Assembly: GCA_910586625.1 (NCBI GenBank)
Contig: CAJUIZ010000007.1
Span: 22,769 to 86,768 of the forward strand
Reading direction: 5' to 3'
DNA from: an uncultured Christensenellaceae bacterium
Lineage (GTDB): Bacteria > Bacillota > Clostridia > Christensenellales > CAG-314
DNA: 64,000 nucleotides
The notes under the pieces were generated by a model. The model was not told the DNA's origin. It did no database searches and saw only the letters and a program-made list of their open reading frames with translations. Below, piece after piece: positions 1-8,440 of this stretch. Made by a program: the position numbers and the translations under genes. Position 1 is the stretch's first letter, and the number at the start of each line of letters is the position of its first letter.

Positions 1-697
1 AAGGTACGGTGCCGTATATCTTGTCGTAAGTTTCGTCCCAAATATGAAAAATCTGATCCACGTATTTTTTCAGAAAATCGCCTGTGCTTTTGGATTGGAC
101 AAACCTGAGATTATACTTATCCATCATCTCTCGGCTTATCCTTTCTATACGTTCGTCCACTCCGCCACGGGGAATGCGCACTTTACGCTCCAACCAATCT
201 ACGTCCTTGACGTAACCGCAGTTTTCTATTAAACGTTGGTAATAGTCGTAATTGTATTGCTCTTCGAACGTAGCAAGCTGGTCGAAGCCTTCTATCAGCA
301 GCCCTTCGCGTTCGAGATCGGAAAACCCGAGCGGCCCCACTATTTCGTCGGCGTTTTTGCTTTGCGCCCAGTCTTCCACAGCCCGAAACAACGCGGCGGC
401 GACCTCCTGATTGTCTATCGCGTCGAAACGGGTAAAACGCGCGCGGCTTTGTCCCCATTTGGCGTTTGCGGCTTTCTGCAAAATTCCCGATATTCGTCCG
501 ACCATAACGCCGTCCTTGTACGCGTTGAAGTACACGGCTTCGGCTTGATCGTAGTACATATAATTCTCGGAAAAAATTTGCTTTTCGTCGCCGTAAAGCG
601 GCGGAACGAAATACGGGTTGTCTTTATATAATTTCAAAGGGAATTGCAAAAATTCTTTTTGTTGTTTTTTCGTTGTAACTTTGCGAATTTCTATCAA
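1..697 (-). CDS. GNAT-like N-acetyltransferase family protein, 3' end cut by window edge
   Basis: The first 232 or so residues of a protein that runs off the left edge. It starts at a TTG (697) reading MIEIRKVTTKKQ, ten bases after an AAAGGA ribosome site; no ATG fits. Visible stretches are NPYFVPPLYGDE, YFNAYKDGVMVGRISGI, RFTRFDAIDN and GPLGFSDLEREG, which I associate with a conserved Firmicutes/Bacteroidetes family of ~370-aa proteins with a GNAT-like fold (the phrase 'AYKDGxxVGRI' resembles GNAT beta-strands). Substrate unknown. It has its own promoter and is divergent from plsX. Family assignment is from memory of the motif pattern and is moderately sure; the reading frame is very likely real because it is open without a stop across ~700 bases. 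Confidence 0.6.
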   Translation of the reverse strand, partial: MIEIRKVTTKKQQKEFLQFPLKLYKDNPYFVPPLYGDEKQIFSENYMYYDQAEAVYFNAYKDGVMVGRISGILQKAANAKWGQSRARFTRFDAIDNQEVAAALFRAVEDWAQSKNADEIVGPLGFSDLEREGLLIEGFDQLATFEEQYNYDYYQRLIENCGYVKDVDWLERKVRIPRGGVDERIERISREMMDKYNLRFVQSKSTGDFLKKYVDQIFHIWDETYDKIYGTVP

Positions 698-738
698 TGT
701 TTTTACGTCCTTTGTAGAGTTGCTTTACATCCGTAATA

Positions 739-767
739 ATTATACTATTTAGCGTTAATAAAGTCAA
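739..767 (-). promoter_or_regulatory. Promoter of the acetyltransferase-like gene
   Basis: On the minus strand TTGACT (762-767), a 17-base spacer and a perfect TATAAT (739-744). Predicted transcript start near 732 gives a ~35-base leader carrying the AAAGGA site before the TTG start. Confidence 0.75.
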
Positions 768-846
768 TGTTATACCGCTAAAAACGCAAGACAAACGGAC
801 TGCAAGCGGAAAAATCATTCCGCCTGACCGTCGTTATACCCTGTTG

Positions 847-875
847 TTGACGAAAACTCACAATAATGATATAAT
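847..875 (+). promoter_or_regulatory. Promoter of plsX
   Basis: TTGACG (847-852), 17-base spacer, TATAAT (870-875). The leader of about 30 bases ends in GGAG five bases before the plsX ATG. Confidence 0.75.
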
Positions 876-913
876 AAATACAATAATTTCCAATAATCAT
901 CAACGGAGTAAAA

Positions 914-1951
914 ATGTTAAAAATAATAGTAGACGCAATGGGCGGCGACAATAGCCCGTCGGTAAACGTAAAAGGAACGGTTAAAGCCGTCAACCAAATA
1001 AAAGACCTGCAAATAGTACTGGTAGGCGACGAAAGCAAGCTTACCCCGTTGCTTGCCCAAGAAAAATACGACGCAAGCCGTTTGGAAGTATTACACGCTT
1101 GCGAAGTTATAAGCTGTAACGACAAGCCCACCGAAGCAATAAAGACCAAGAAGGACAGTTCTATGAGCCGCTCCTTCGAGCTGCTGCGTACCGACACCGA
1201 AGCGCGCGCGTTGGTCAGTCTCGGTTCAACCGGCGCGCTGCTTGCGGGCACGGTGCTGCGCGTAGGACGCATTAAAGGGGTAAAACGCCCCGCCTTTTGC
1301 CCTATTCTGCCCACAATGATTGCAGGCAACATTGTAGGCATATGCGACAGCGGCGCAAACGTAGACTGCGACCCCGTATATTTACAACAATTCGCAGTTA
1401 TGGGAAGTCTGTATTTGAACAAGGCGTACGGCGTAAACGCTCCGCGCGTCGCGTTGCTTAACATCGGCGCGGAAGAAGAAAAGGGCGACGCCCTGCGCAA
1501 GGAAACGTACCAATTACTTAAAAACACCGACGGCATCAACTTTGTAGGAAATATGGAAGCGCGCGACTTGCTGTCGGGAGACGTAGACCTTGTGGTATGC
1601 GACGGATTTAGCGGCAACATACTGTTGAAGTCGACGGAAGGCGCGTGCTTAGAGCTGATGCGCCTGTTAAAAAAGTCGATGATGTCGTCCTTCAAGTCCA
1701 AGATGGGCGCGCTGCTTATAAAAGACAAAATGTACGAAGTAAAGGATATGATGGACTACAACAACTACGGCGGCGCAGTACTGTTAGGTGCTGCAAAAAC
1801 CGTAATTAAAGGACACGGCAGCAGCAAGGAAGAAGCCGTTTACCAGTGCATACTCCAAGCATACAATATGGAAGCGAACAACCTGTGCCAAGCGATAGCG
1901 CAGGAAATTGCCCAAGCAACCGCCGCCCCGCAATCGCCCGCAGCGGAATAG
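914..1951 (+). CDS. plsX: Phosphate acyltransferase PlsX
   Basis: Makes acyl-phosphate from acyl-ACP, the first step of phosphatidic acid synthesis in the PlsX/PlsY route; acts at the cytoplasmic face of the membrane. The 345-aa length is normal for the family. The N-terminal DAMGGDNSP (residues 7-15) is the family signature, followed by the typical LVGDE and a SLGSTGALLAG segment. The start is fixed by GGAG five bases upstream. It stands alone here: the usual fatty-acid neighbours (fabD, fabG, acpP, rnc) are absent from the 285 bases downstream, which hold a terminator. Confidence 0.96.
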   Translation: MLKIIVDAMGGDNSPSVNVKGTVKAVNQIKDLQIVLVGDESKLTPLLAQEKYDASRLEVLHACEVISCNDKPTEAIKTKKDSSMSRSFELLRTDTEARALVSLGSTGALLAGTVLRVGRIKGVKRPAFCPILPTMIAGNIVGICDSGANVDCDPVYLQQFAVMGSLYLNKAYGVNAPRVALLNIGAEEEKGDALRKETYQLLKNTDGINFVGNMEARDLLSGDVDLVVCDGFSGNILLKSTEGACLELMRLLKKSMMSSFKSKMGALLIKDKMYEVKDMMDYNNYGGAVLLGAAKTVIKGHGSSKEEAVYQCILQAYNMEANNLCQAIAQEIAQATAAPQSPAAE

Positions 1952-1981
1952 ACAAATGAAGATAACAATATAAAAGTTTAC

Positions 1982-2024
1982 ATTCCCCCTTCACGGACAC
2001 TGCCGTGAAGGGGGAATTATTTAG
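1982..2024 (+). terminator. Terminator after plsX
   Basis: A perfect 15-bp stem (1982-1996 with 2003-2017) and a 6-base loop, followed by a short AT-rich tail. The U tract is weak. From 2018 to 2182 I see no gene or further signal. Confidence 0.7.
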
Positions 2025-2182
2025 AATTATATCTACAAAAAAGCATTGTTCTACCGAACAACAGCCGTTCGATTATACTTTATCTTGTGCGTTCAGACGC
2101 GCAAATCAAACAAGACGATTATAACTATGCACAATTGAACATATGAACGCTTATAAAACGAAAACATTTTTTTCACCATTAT

Positions 2183-2221
2183 AAAAAAAAGGCGGTTTGC
2201 AACAGGATATTGCAAACCGCC
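2183..2221 (-). terminator. Terminator of the Cys-module lipoprotein gene
   Basis: A perfect 12-bp stem (2191-2202 with 2210-2221), 7-base loop, followed on the minus strand by eight T (2183-2190). It lies 16 bases after the stop at 2237. Confidence 0.9.
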
Positions 2222-2236
2222 GTAAGTATTATAATA

Positions 2237-5155
2237 TTAGCAATACATAAATAGTTGAATATCCTTTTGACCGGACGTATAATTCAAAAATCTTGGAGCA
2301 CTTGCATTGTATTTAATACTTCCATTGCTACTCGTTGTATTAGTAATAAGTGCATTACCATTAGAGAAACCAATTGTCCAAGTAGTTGTACCGCTATCCC
2401 ATGCCATAACCTTAACAGCGGTTGCACCAAGCAGTTTTCCTTCGGCATTAGCCAATGTCCAAGCGCCGATTTCTCCGCCCAACGTCAATTCTATCGCGCC
2501 TGTCGGCAATGCACTAAGTTCCGCCTTGCTATTATCAACGTATGTTACATTATCTAATTTGGACAAGAATTTTCCGTCCATATTGCCCGCAATAAAACTA
2601 TCACTGACAAGCACTACTTTCATCCCCGCTTGTAATTGATTGATATCCGTCACTTTTTTCCATGATTTCTCAGCAACCGTCAATGTTACGGTAACCGTAA
2701 TCTCGGTGTTGGCGCCGAGTTGTTCTTTCGCTACGGTAAACGCGTACGTTCCTGCGGTTGCCGTTTCATTGACAGTTACGCCGTCGATAGAAGTCGTAAC
2801 GGAAGCAAGCGCATAGCCCTGCGGTACCGTAATTGTAAATTCAAATTCAACGCCCGTGGTTGCTTCCGCATTAGCGGGAACAACGGAATCCGTTCCTTCA
2901 TAGCCCGCAACTGCGTATTTTACCTCAAACGTAACAGCGTCCTGAGATTTGCCGCATTCGCAAGTGCCGCTCGTGAAATCGTGCGCGGCGCGTTCCACTT
3001 CCGCTTCGCAAACGGTGCAAACCTTCCAGTGATTGGTTTCGTCCGTCGTTACCCAGTCGCCGGTAGTATGATCTGCCGCTTCCGTCTTGTGCTCGGAATT
3101 ATGCGAACACGTGCCGATATGTTTTGTTGCGTCCGTTTGGTCAACAGCATAAATATAATTGTGCGCGTCGGGGTTAATTGCAATAGTTACGTCGGCTATT
3201 TCGTTCTTACCTTGTTCGTCGAAGTTCTTGTTGCAACGGTCGCAATGTTTGTAAGCAACGTTACCCGTTGCGGAGCAGGTGGGAGCTTTGGCTTCTGCCA
3301 AATCATCAAAGTTGTGTCCGAGAGCTTCGCCCGTTGTAGCCGTTGTGATAACTTGATTTTCCGCATTGAGCATAACGCCGCAAACATTGCAAGTTTTGTG
3401 GGCGATTGTCGCCGCCGCCGTGCAAGTAGCGTTAGTTGCAGGAACGTCGGTTGTGTCGGCGTGAGTACAGGGTTTGTAAGTAATTATTACTTTCACCAAT
3501 TGTCCGTTACCACTATTCGGCGTAATATTGAAGAAGTAATACCCATCCGCTTCGGTTGCGGTAAGACTTCCGGTCACATTAATACCGTCGCCCTTGCCGG
3601 TAGAAGTTTTCGTTCCGGTTGTGGTTTTAGTCGGCATCGCCGTTTTTCCAAACGTAATATAGTACTCCGTGCCTTTTGCAGCTCCGGTCGTTACTACGTA
3701 TTCGACCTTCAAAATCGTTCCGGGAATAGGGGTTACGTTGGCAAACCAGCCGCCGTTGTAAATCATCAAATATCCCGTATTAGCTTTACCGTTGCCTAAA
3801 CTGTATGTAACGATACCGTTGGTAACAGTTTGATTGCCTTGCGTACCGCTTACGCCTTCATTGTCCTTTGCAAAGTCGAGCACAATAGATTTTTCGCCGA
3901 GTTTGGCAATAATTACTGTAAACGTCTTTGTAGCGTTATCGTTGCCGACAGTAATCGCAGCGGTAACGGTTACCGTTTGATCTTCGTTAGTCTGGCTGAT
4001 AACGGCGGTTTCGTTATTTTGTATGGTAAGACCGACGCCGTCTACTGTCCAAGTGATAGTTGCGCCGTCAACAGTAGGTAAAGCGAAGTTGTCGTCCGCT
4101 TTGGCAGGAAGTTCCAACATCATGCCCGCAATATCTGCAAGATTGGCTACAACCGTAGCTTTGTGCTGAACAAGTATTGCATTTTTAAGCTGCGCGCCGT
4201 TGTAATAACTGACTTTTCCGTACAACACTATTACTTCGCCTGCGGCGGGTTTGTTTTCAAGATTACCGTACTGTTTGCCGTCAATGTCGAGAACACCGTA
4301 TACGTAAAGTTCCGTGCCGTCTTGAGCGACAATAGTCATATTGCCGTAATAGTCGTGCTCTATGTTTTCAATAACGCCGATTGCGAAATAAAATCCGTCA
4401 GATTCCTTTTTGTCGGCGGAAACGCTGGCTTTGATAGTTTCGTAATCAGTTACGTTGAAGTCAGTAAAGAGTTTACCGCATACGCACTTTCCGTCCGTAT
4501 CCGTGTGCGCAGTCGGTTCGCCTACGTACGTACAAACGGAGCATTTCTCGGTGTGAGTATCGTCTGCTACTTCATAAGTAAGCGTGTGACCATTAGATGT
4601 GATAATTTGTCGTTCCGTTTCTTCGCAGCGACTGCACTTTACCGTCATATGACCGTCTTCGGTGCAGGTTGCGTCTACTTTATCAGATACGTTAGCCTCG
4701 ATTTTAGCATTGAAATCGTGTCCCAACGCGTCTATCTTGGTACCTGCGGTAATCGTAGCGCCGCAATCGGAGCATACGGTATCGGCAGTTACTCCGTCGT
4801 TCAAACAATCTGCGGGAGTACCGTTTGTCCCTGCGGTGGGGGTATGATTTTGGCTATCCTTGTAGCCGCAGCCCGAACGAGCACAAGTCCTTTCGTGCTT
4901 GTCTCCGTTAGCCTGCCATTGAACGCCCGTATAGTCGTGTCCGAGTTTGCTGTCCGCAACGGGTCTGTCTTCCGTCTGGTCGCAGTTGGCGCATTTGTAA
5001 TGCTCAACTTTATCGGCGGTACACGTAGCCGCGTCTTCGGATACAAGCTGCATGTCGTGGTTGCCATTGTCGCATTCGTTCTTACACGCCGTGATCGTGA
5101 ACGCAAGACACGCAATCATCAATACCGCAAGAAGTATTCTGATAGTTTTCTTCAT
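2237..5155 (-). CDS. Large secreted lipoprotein with Cys-rich modules, OB-like and Ig-like domains
   Basis: A 972-aa surface protein of unknown function. A lipoprotein signal ends at ITAC (Cys24). Residues ~26-230 hold repeated Cys modules of the type CxxC followed by LGHD/NGHT, e.g. KCANCDQTE, VCSDCGATI, KCSRCEETE. Residues ~234-333 look like an OB-fold (DGTELYVYGVLD, VIVLYGKVSYYNG), ~345-425 like a degenerate bacterial Ig domain, and ~426-560 is another beta domain. A second set of Cys modules spans ~565-780. The last ~110 residues (from SWKKVTDINQLQAG) resemble a C-terminal domain I associate with secreted nucleases and sugar-active enzymes of gut bacteria, but I see no catalytic motif. 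The 747-aa lipoprotein at 22.2 kb shares the Cys modules. Upstream lie a G9 tract and an unusual leader hairpin. Start has RBS AAAGGAG. Confidence 0.85.
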   Translation of the reverse strand: MKKTIRILLAVLMIACLAFTITACKNECDNGNHDMQLVSEDAATCTADKVEHYKCANCDQTEDRPVADSKLGHDYTGVQWQANGDKHERTCARSGCGYKDSQNHTPTAGTNGTPADCLNDGVTADTVCSDCGATITAGTKIDALGHDFNAKIEANVSDKVDATCTEDGHMTVKCSRCEETERQIITSNGHTLTYEVADDTHTEKCSVCTYVGEPTAHTDTDGKCVCGKLFTDFNVTDYETIKASVSADKKESDGFYFAIGVIENIEHDYYGNMTIVAQDGTELYVYGVLDIDGKQYGNLENKPAAGEVIVLYGKVSYYNGAQLKNAILVQHKATVVANLADIAGMMLELPAKADDNFALPTVDGATITWTVDGVGLTIQNNETAVISQTNEDQTVTVTAAITVGNDNATKTFTVIIAKLGEKSIVLDFAKDNEGVSGTQGNQTVTNGIVTYSLGNGKANTGYLMIYNGGWFANVTPIPGTILKVEYVVTTGAAKGTEYYITFGKTAMPTKTTTGTKTSTGKGDGINVTGSLTATEADGYYFFNITPNSGNGQLVKVIITYKPCTHADTTDVPATNATCTAAATIAHKTCNVCGVMLNAENQVITTATTGEALGHNFDDLAEAKAPTCSATGNVAYKHCDRCNKNFDEQGKNEIADVTIAINPDAHNYIYAVDQTDATKHIGTCSHNSEHKTEAADHTTGDWVTTDETNHWKVCTVCEAEVERAAHDFTSGTCECGKSQDAVTFEVKYAVAGYEGTDSVVPANAEATTGVEFEFTITVPQGYALASVTTSIDGVTVNETATAGTYAFTVAKEQLGANTEITVTVTLTVAEKSWKKVTDINQLQAGMKVVLVSDSFIAGNMDGKFLSKLDNVTYVDNSKAELSALPTGAIELTLGGEIGAWTLANAEGKLLGATAVKVMAWDSGTTTWTIGFSNGNALITNTTSSNGSIKYNASAPRFLNYTSGQKDIQLFMYC

Positions 5156-5184
5156 TGTCTCTCTCCTTTATGATTTTGTACAAT

Positions 5185-5220
5185 AAAAAAACTGCGAAAG
5201 CGTATTCACCCTTTCGCAGT
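5185..5220 (-). promoter_or_regulatory. Terminator-like hairpin in the leader of the 972-aa lipoprotein gene
   Basis: A perfect 10-bp stem (5191-5200 with 5211-5220) and 10-base loop, followed on the minus strand by a run of T and then the ribosome site and ATG at 5155. There is no gene upstream on this strand for it to terminate, so it sits in the 5' leader, as an attenuator would. It could also simply be a 5' stabilising hairpin. Confidence 0.55.
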
Positions 5221-5250
5221 TAGATTTTCTTATATAAAGTTGTTAAAAGG

Positions 5251-5280
5251 GCTATACCCCCCCCCGTACGCAAATTACAC
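5251..5280 (-). promoter_or_regulatory. G9 homopolymer abutting a TATA box, candidate variable promoter
   Basis: On the minus strand nine G (5257-5265) run straight into TATAGC (5251-5256), ~100 bases before the lipoprotein start. The -35 partner is poor: the hexamer at 18-base spacing (5275-5280) reads GTGTAA. The same G9-TATA arrangement, with a good -35, precedes the 1266-aa lipoprotein at 56.8 kb. The rest of 5281-5514 shows no gene; no clear promoter was found for the divergent gene at 5515. Confidence 0.5.
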
Positions 5281-5514
5281 GTATTAAACTTTATGTAACA
5301 ATGCGCCATTTGCTTAGTCTCCTTGCAAAATTAAGTCTAAATGACTAACAATATTATTCTATCACAGCAATCGCTAAAAATCAACAGAGTACGGAAAAAT
5401 AATTGCAATAATTTTTGCCGGCTATGCGTTTGTCTCAGCAAATAGATTACATCTTGAAGTAACGGCGGAATATTTTGCGAAGTACGTTACATACTACCTT
5501 CAAGGAGGATACTT

Positions 5515-6717
5515 ATGAGTAAAAACAATACCGGCAAAGCGGCAAGAAACAGCGAAGACCGCGTCGAGCTGGCGGTAGGCATAATTACCGTAGTATTGAC
5601 GTTGGCTCTGTTCGGTTGGTTATTCTTCCGCGTGACTACCAACAAACCGATGATGTCGGCTATAGCGTCGGCAGACGAAGTCCGCCGCGGTTACGAGCAG
5701 GAGTATACCTGCGACGTCAAATCGGACAAAATACGCGACGGCGAAAAAGTAATATGGATGGTAAACGGCGAACAGGTTGCCGAAAGCACCTACCAAAAAG
5801 GCAGTCCGTTAAAGCTCAACTACACAATGACGCAAACGGGCAGCAACAATATCATTGTCAAAGTAGGCAAATACAAGCAATACGCCACGATAAACGTGCT
5901 TCCGCCCAAGCTTACAATAGAAGCTCCCACCGTTACCGTAACATACGGCGACAAGCTGCCCGAGCTTGCTTACAACTGCCGCGGCTTTGTAGACGGCGAT
6001 GACGCAGGAATGTTACCCTTCGGCTCTTGTTCCGTAACGGATATGGACTATGCCGATATAAGCGCGGACAAACTTAACGTAGGCGTTTACAAAATTATGA
6101 TTAAAGAATGCTGCGAATTCAAGGATTACGACATAGAATTCGAGCAGGGCACGCTTACCGTACTGCCCAAAGAATTGACGGTTAAAAACGAATTTGTAAA
6201 GACGTACGACAAAACCAACGTTATAGAAAAGCCCCTAATCGCTCTCGACGGAGTAAAAGCGGGCGACGAAGTAAAAGCCGTAGCCGACAAACTGTACTTT
6301 AACGACAAAAACGCCGGCGACAAAAGCGTTATGCTTGCCAACGTTGAGCTTACGGGACGCGACAGCTGCAACTACGTCTTAAAAGGAGAAGCACGCGGAC
6401 GCATCGAGCCCAAGCATATAGAAATAAACGGTCTTACAATAAAGGACAAGTCTTACGACGGCACCACTCGCGCCACAATAGAAAAAATGGGTAAAATAAA
6501 CGGCGTATTGGACGGCGACAGCGTTGCTATAGGAGCAATCGACCTTAACTTTGCCGAAGCGACCACAGGCACGCAGGAAATAATAATCAACGACGTAACG
6601 CTTATAGGCGCGGACAAGGACAACTACGTAGTGGACGAAGTAACGGTAGACAACGCCAATATTACAACTACTATTTGGAACAAGCTGTTTGTTAAAGATC
6701 CCGTCGTTGCGGGTTAA
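5515..6717 (+). CDS. Membrane-anchored surface protein with MBG and YDG domains
   Basis: A 400-aa protein with a short cytoplasmic basic N-terminus and one membrane helix (~19-38), so the bulk is outside the cell. After an Ig-like segment (~50-130) comes an MBG-type domain opening with TVTVTYGDKLPELAY and closing with GTLTVLPKEL, then two YDG-type repeats, VKTYDKTNVIEKPLI...GRDSCNYVL and IKDKSYDGTTRATI...GADKDNYVV. Such domains occur in adhesins and other surface proteins; there is no enzyme motif. It lacks a sortase signal, so it is held by its N-terminal helix. AAGGAGG precedes the ATG. It is divergent from the 972-aa lipoprotein. Confidence 0.8.
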   Translation: MSKNNTGKAARNSEDRVELAVGIITVVLTLALFGWLFFRVTTNKPMMSAIASADEVRRGYEQEYTCDVKSDKIRDGEKVIWMVNGEQVAESTYQKGSPLKLNYTMTQTGSNNIIVKVGKYKQYATINVLPPKLTIEAPTVTVTYGDKLPELAYNCRGFVDGDDAGMLPFGSCSVTDMDYADISADKLNVGVYKIMIKECCEFKDYDIEFEQGTLTVLPKELTVKNEFVKTYDKTNVIEKPLIALDGVKAGDEVKAVADKLYFNDKNAGDKSVMLANVELTGRDSCNYVLKGEARGRIEPKHIEINGLTIKDKSYDGTTRATIEKMGKINGVLDGDSVAIGAIDLNFAEATTGTQEIIINDVTLIGADKDNYVVDEVTVDNANITTTIWNKLFVKDPVVAG

Positions 6718-6791
6718 CGCAATATTGCGTGAGTTCACCGCTACGGCAGTTAATTGACAATAGGTAAATTATTTGCAGAATACAACAAAGA

Positions 6792-6827
6792 AAACGGCTT
6801 AAAAGCTATATCGCTTTTAAGCCGTTT
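6792..6827. terminator. Bidirectional terminator between convergent genes
   Basis: A perfect 15-bp stem (6792-6806 with 6813-6827) with A-rich sequence on the left and T on the right arm, lying between the surface protein and the floA operon. Confidence 0.8.
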
Positions 6828-6880
6828 GTCACATTATCGTATTGAGAGGCGTTCATAACCCAAACGCCTACCAACTGCCG

Positions 6881-7369
6881 CTAACGCTTTCCGTACGGGC
6901 TCTTAAAACGGGGCGCGTTGATTACTTCGCCGATAACTATCGCCTGTTCGAGCGTTTCGTAGTCGGCAGCGGCAAGGTGCTGCGGGTCGTCGCAATAGGA
7001 CTCGTCGTGTTCGATAAGACGTACTCCGTCCAATTCGTCGCAGCCTTCGTCGTCCACTTCGCCCAAAGAGCCTACGATAGGTTCGTAGCGTTCTTCCTTG
7101 CCGGAGTGGGAGTGACTGCCGTCGGCGGAGACAATCTTCTTCTCCGACTGACGAACACGCAGACCGTTTATATAATCGCGCTGATGCTGAGTGCGACCGT
7201 TGCCGTCCGTTACAGCTGCCGTTTTATTCGATTGCCGCGCGCTTTTATCCGATTTGAGTTTTTTGGAAATCGTTATTATTATTACCGCGAATATTACCAT
7301 CAATATCACGGGAATAAAAAGCAACGGCAAAACTTGCGCAACGTCGGCAAAACCAATTACGTTTAACAT
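6881..7369 (-). CDS. Small membrane protein of the floA operon, function unknown
   Basis: A 162-aa protein with one N-terminal membrane helix (~12-34) and a charged soluble tail, rich in Asp/Glu after residue 95 (EVDDEGCDELDGV). I do not recognise a named family. It starts nine bases after the floA stop with AGGA upstream, so it is the last gene of nfeD-floA-(this gene), and may act with the flotillin membrane scaffold; that is inferred from position only. Confidence 0.7.
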   Translation of the reverse strand: MLNVIGFADVAQVLPLLFIPVILMVIFAVIIITISKKLKSDKSARQSNKTAAVTDGNGRTQHQRDYINGLRVRQSEKKIVSADGSHSHSGKEERYEPIVGSLGEVDDEGCDELDGVRLIEHDESYCDDPQHLAAADYETLEQAIVIGEVINAPRFKSPYGKR

Positions 7370-7378
7370 TGTTTATTC

Positions 7379-8398
7379 CTATTTTTTGCTGGATTTACCG
7401 CCGTTTTCGCCGGTGCCGCTTATCGCATTACGCATAGACGTGTCCGCTTGAATATTTTGCATTTGGTAGTAATCCATAATGCCCAAGCGACCGTTTCTGA
7501 ACGCCTCCGCCATTGCCTTGGGAACCTCCGCTTCCGCTTCGACGACCTTGGCGCGCATTTCCTGCGTGTGAGCCTTCATTTCCTGTTCGGTAGCGATAGC
7601 CATCGCTCTGCGCTCTTCGGCGTTTGCCTGCGCTATGCGTTTGTCCGCTTCCGCTTGGTCCATTTGAAGCTGAGCGCCGATATTGCGTCCAACGTCTACG
7701 TCGGCGATATCGATAGACAATATCTCAAACGCTGTGCCTGCGTCCAAGCCCTTCTTCAATACCGTTTTCGAAATAAGATCGGGGTTTTCCAAAACTTCCT
7801 TGTGAAGCTCGGACGAGCCGACGGTTGTAACAATGCCTTCGCCTACGCGGGCGATAATGGTTTCTTCTCCCGCGCCGCCGATAAGACGGCTGATATTGGC
7901 GCGAACGGTTACCCGCGCTTTAACGCGCAGCTCGATACCGTTTTTAGCTATTGCGGAAATTACGGGCGTTTCGATAACCTTGGGGTTAACGGATACCTTT
8001 ACTGCGTTCAATACGTCGCGGCCTGCAAGGTCGATTGCCTTGGCTTCCTGCAAGGAAAGGTTGATATTGGCGCTGTGCGCGGAAATAAGGGCGTTTACAA
8101 CGTTGCTTACGTTTCCGCCTGCCATAATGTGCGATTCGAGCTCGGTAATATCTATGTTAAGACCGGCTTTTCTTGCGCGAATGTAAACGTCTACAAGCAT
8201 CTTATACTTGATACGGCGCATCTTCATACCGATAAGACGGGTCATAGATACGTGAGCCTTACTTACCAACGCTATAAAATACGTGCCGATAGGCAGGAAA
8301 ATAAGCAGTATAAGCAGCAACGCCGCTACTACGATTAACGCTATCGCCCAAGGCGCCAATACTGCGCCGCCTTCGGCGAATAAAAGTAACATATTCAT
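7379..8398 (-). CDS. floA: Flotillin-like protein FloA
   Basis: A 339-aa SPFH-family scaffold of bacterial functional membrane microdomains. It has a hydrophobic N-terminus (~16-40), the FloA-specific core (LIGMKMRRIKYKMLVD, AHSANINLSLQEAKAIDLAGRD, SKTVLKKGLDAGTAFEILS) and an Ala/Glu-rich coiled coil (~245-305) with QANAEERRAMAIATEQEM. Length fits B. subtilis YqfA (~330 aa). The nfeD partner is directly upstream (gap 42), the usual pairing. The RBS is AGGGGG seven or eight bases before ATG. Confidence 0.96.
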   Translation of the reverse strand: MNMLLLFAEGGAVLAPWAIALIVVAALLLILLIFLPIGTYFIALVSKAHVSMTRLIGMKMRRIKYKMLVDVYIRARKAGLNIDITELESHIMAGGNVSNVVNALISAHSANINLSLQEAKAIDLAGRDVLNAVKVSVNPKVIETPVISAIAKNGIELRVKARVTVRANISRLIGGAGEETIIARVGEGIVTTVGSSELHKEVLENPDLISKTVLKKGLDAGTAFEILSIDIADVDVGRNIGAQLQMDQAEADKRIAQANAEERRAMAIATEQEMKAHTQEMRAKVVEAEAEVPKAMAEAFRNGRLGIMDYYQMQNIQADTSMRNAISGTGENGGKSSKK

Positions 8399-8440
8399 TT
8401 TAATATCCCCCTAATTAAAGCGTTTTTAACGCTGAAATAA

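Noticed and set aside
778..1728. 316-codon open frame antisense to plsX
   Set aside because: It is the complementary shadow of plsX; the protein has no family features.
2720..5173. Long plus-strand frames opposite the 972-aa lipoprotein
   Set aside because: Shadows made by the codon pattern of the minus-strand gene, which has a signal peptide, repeats, ribosome site and terminator.
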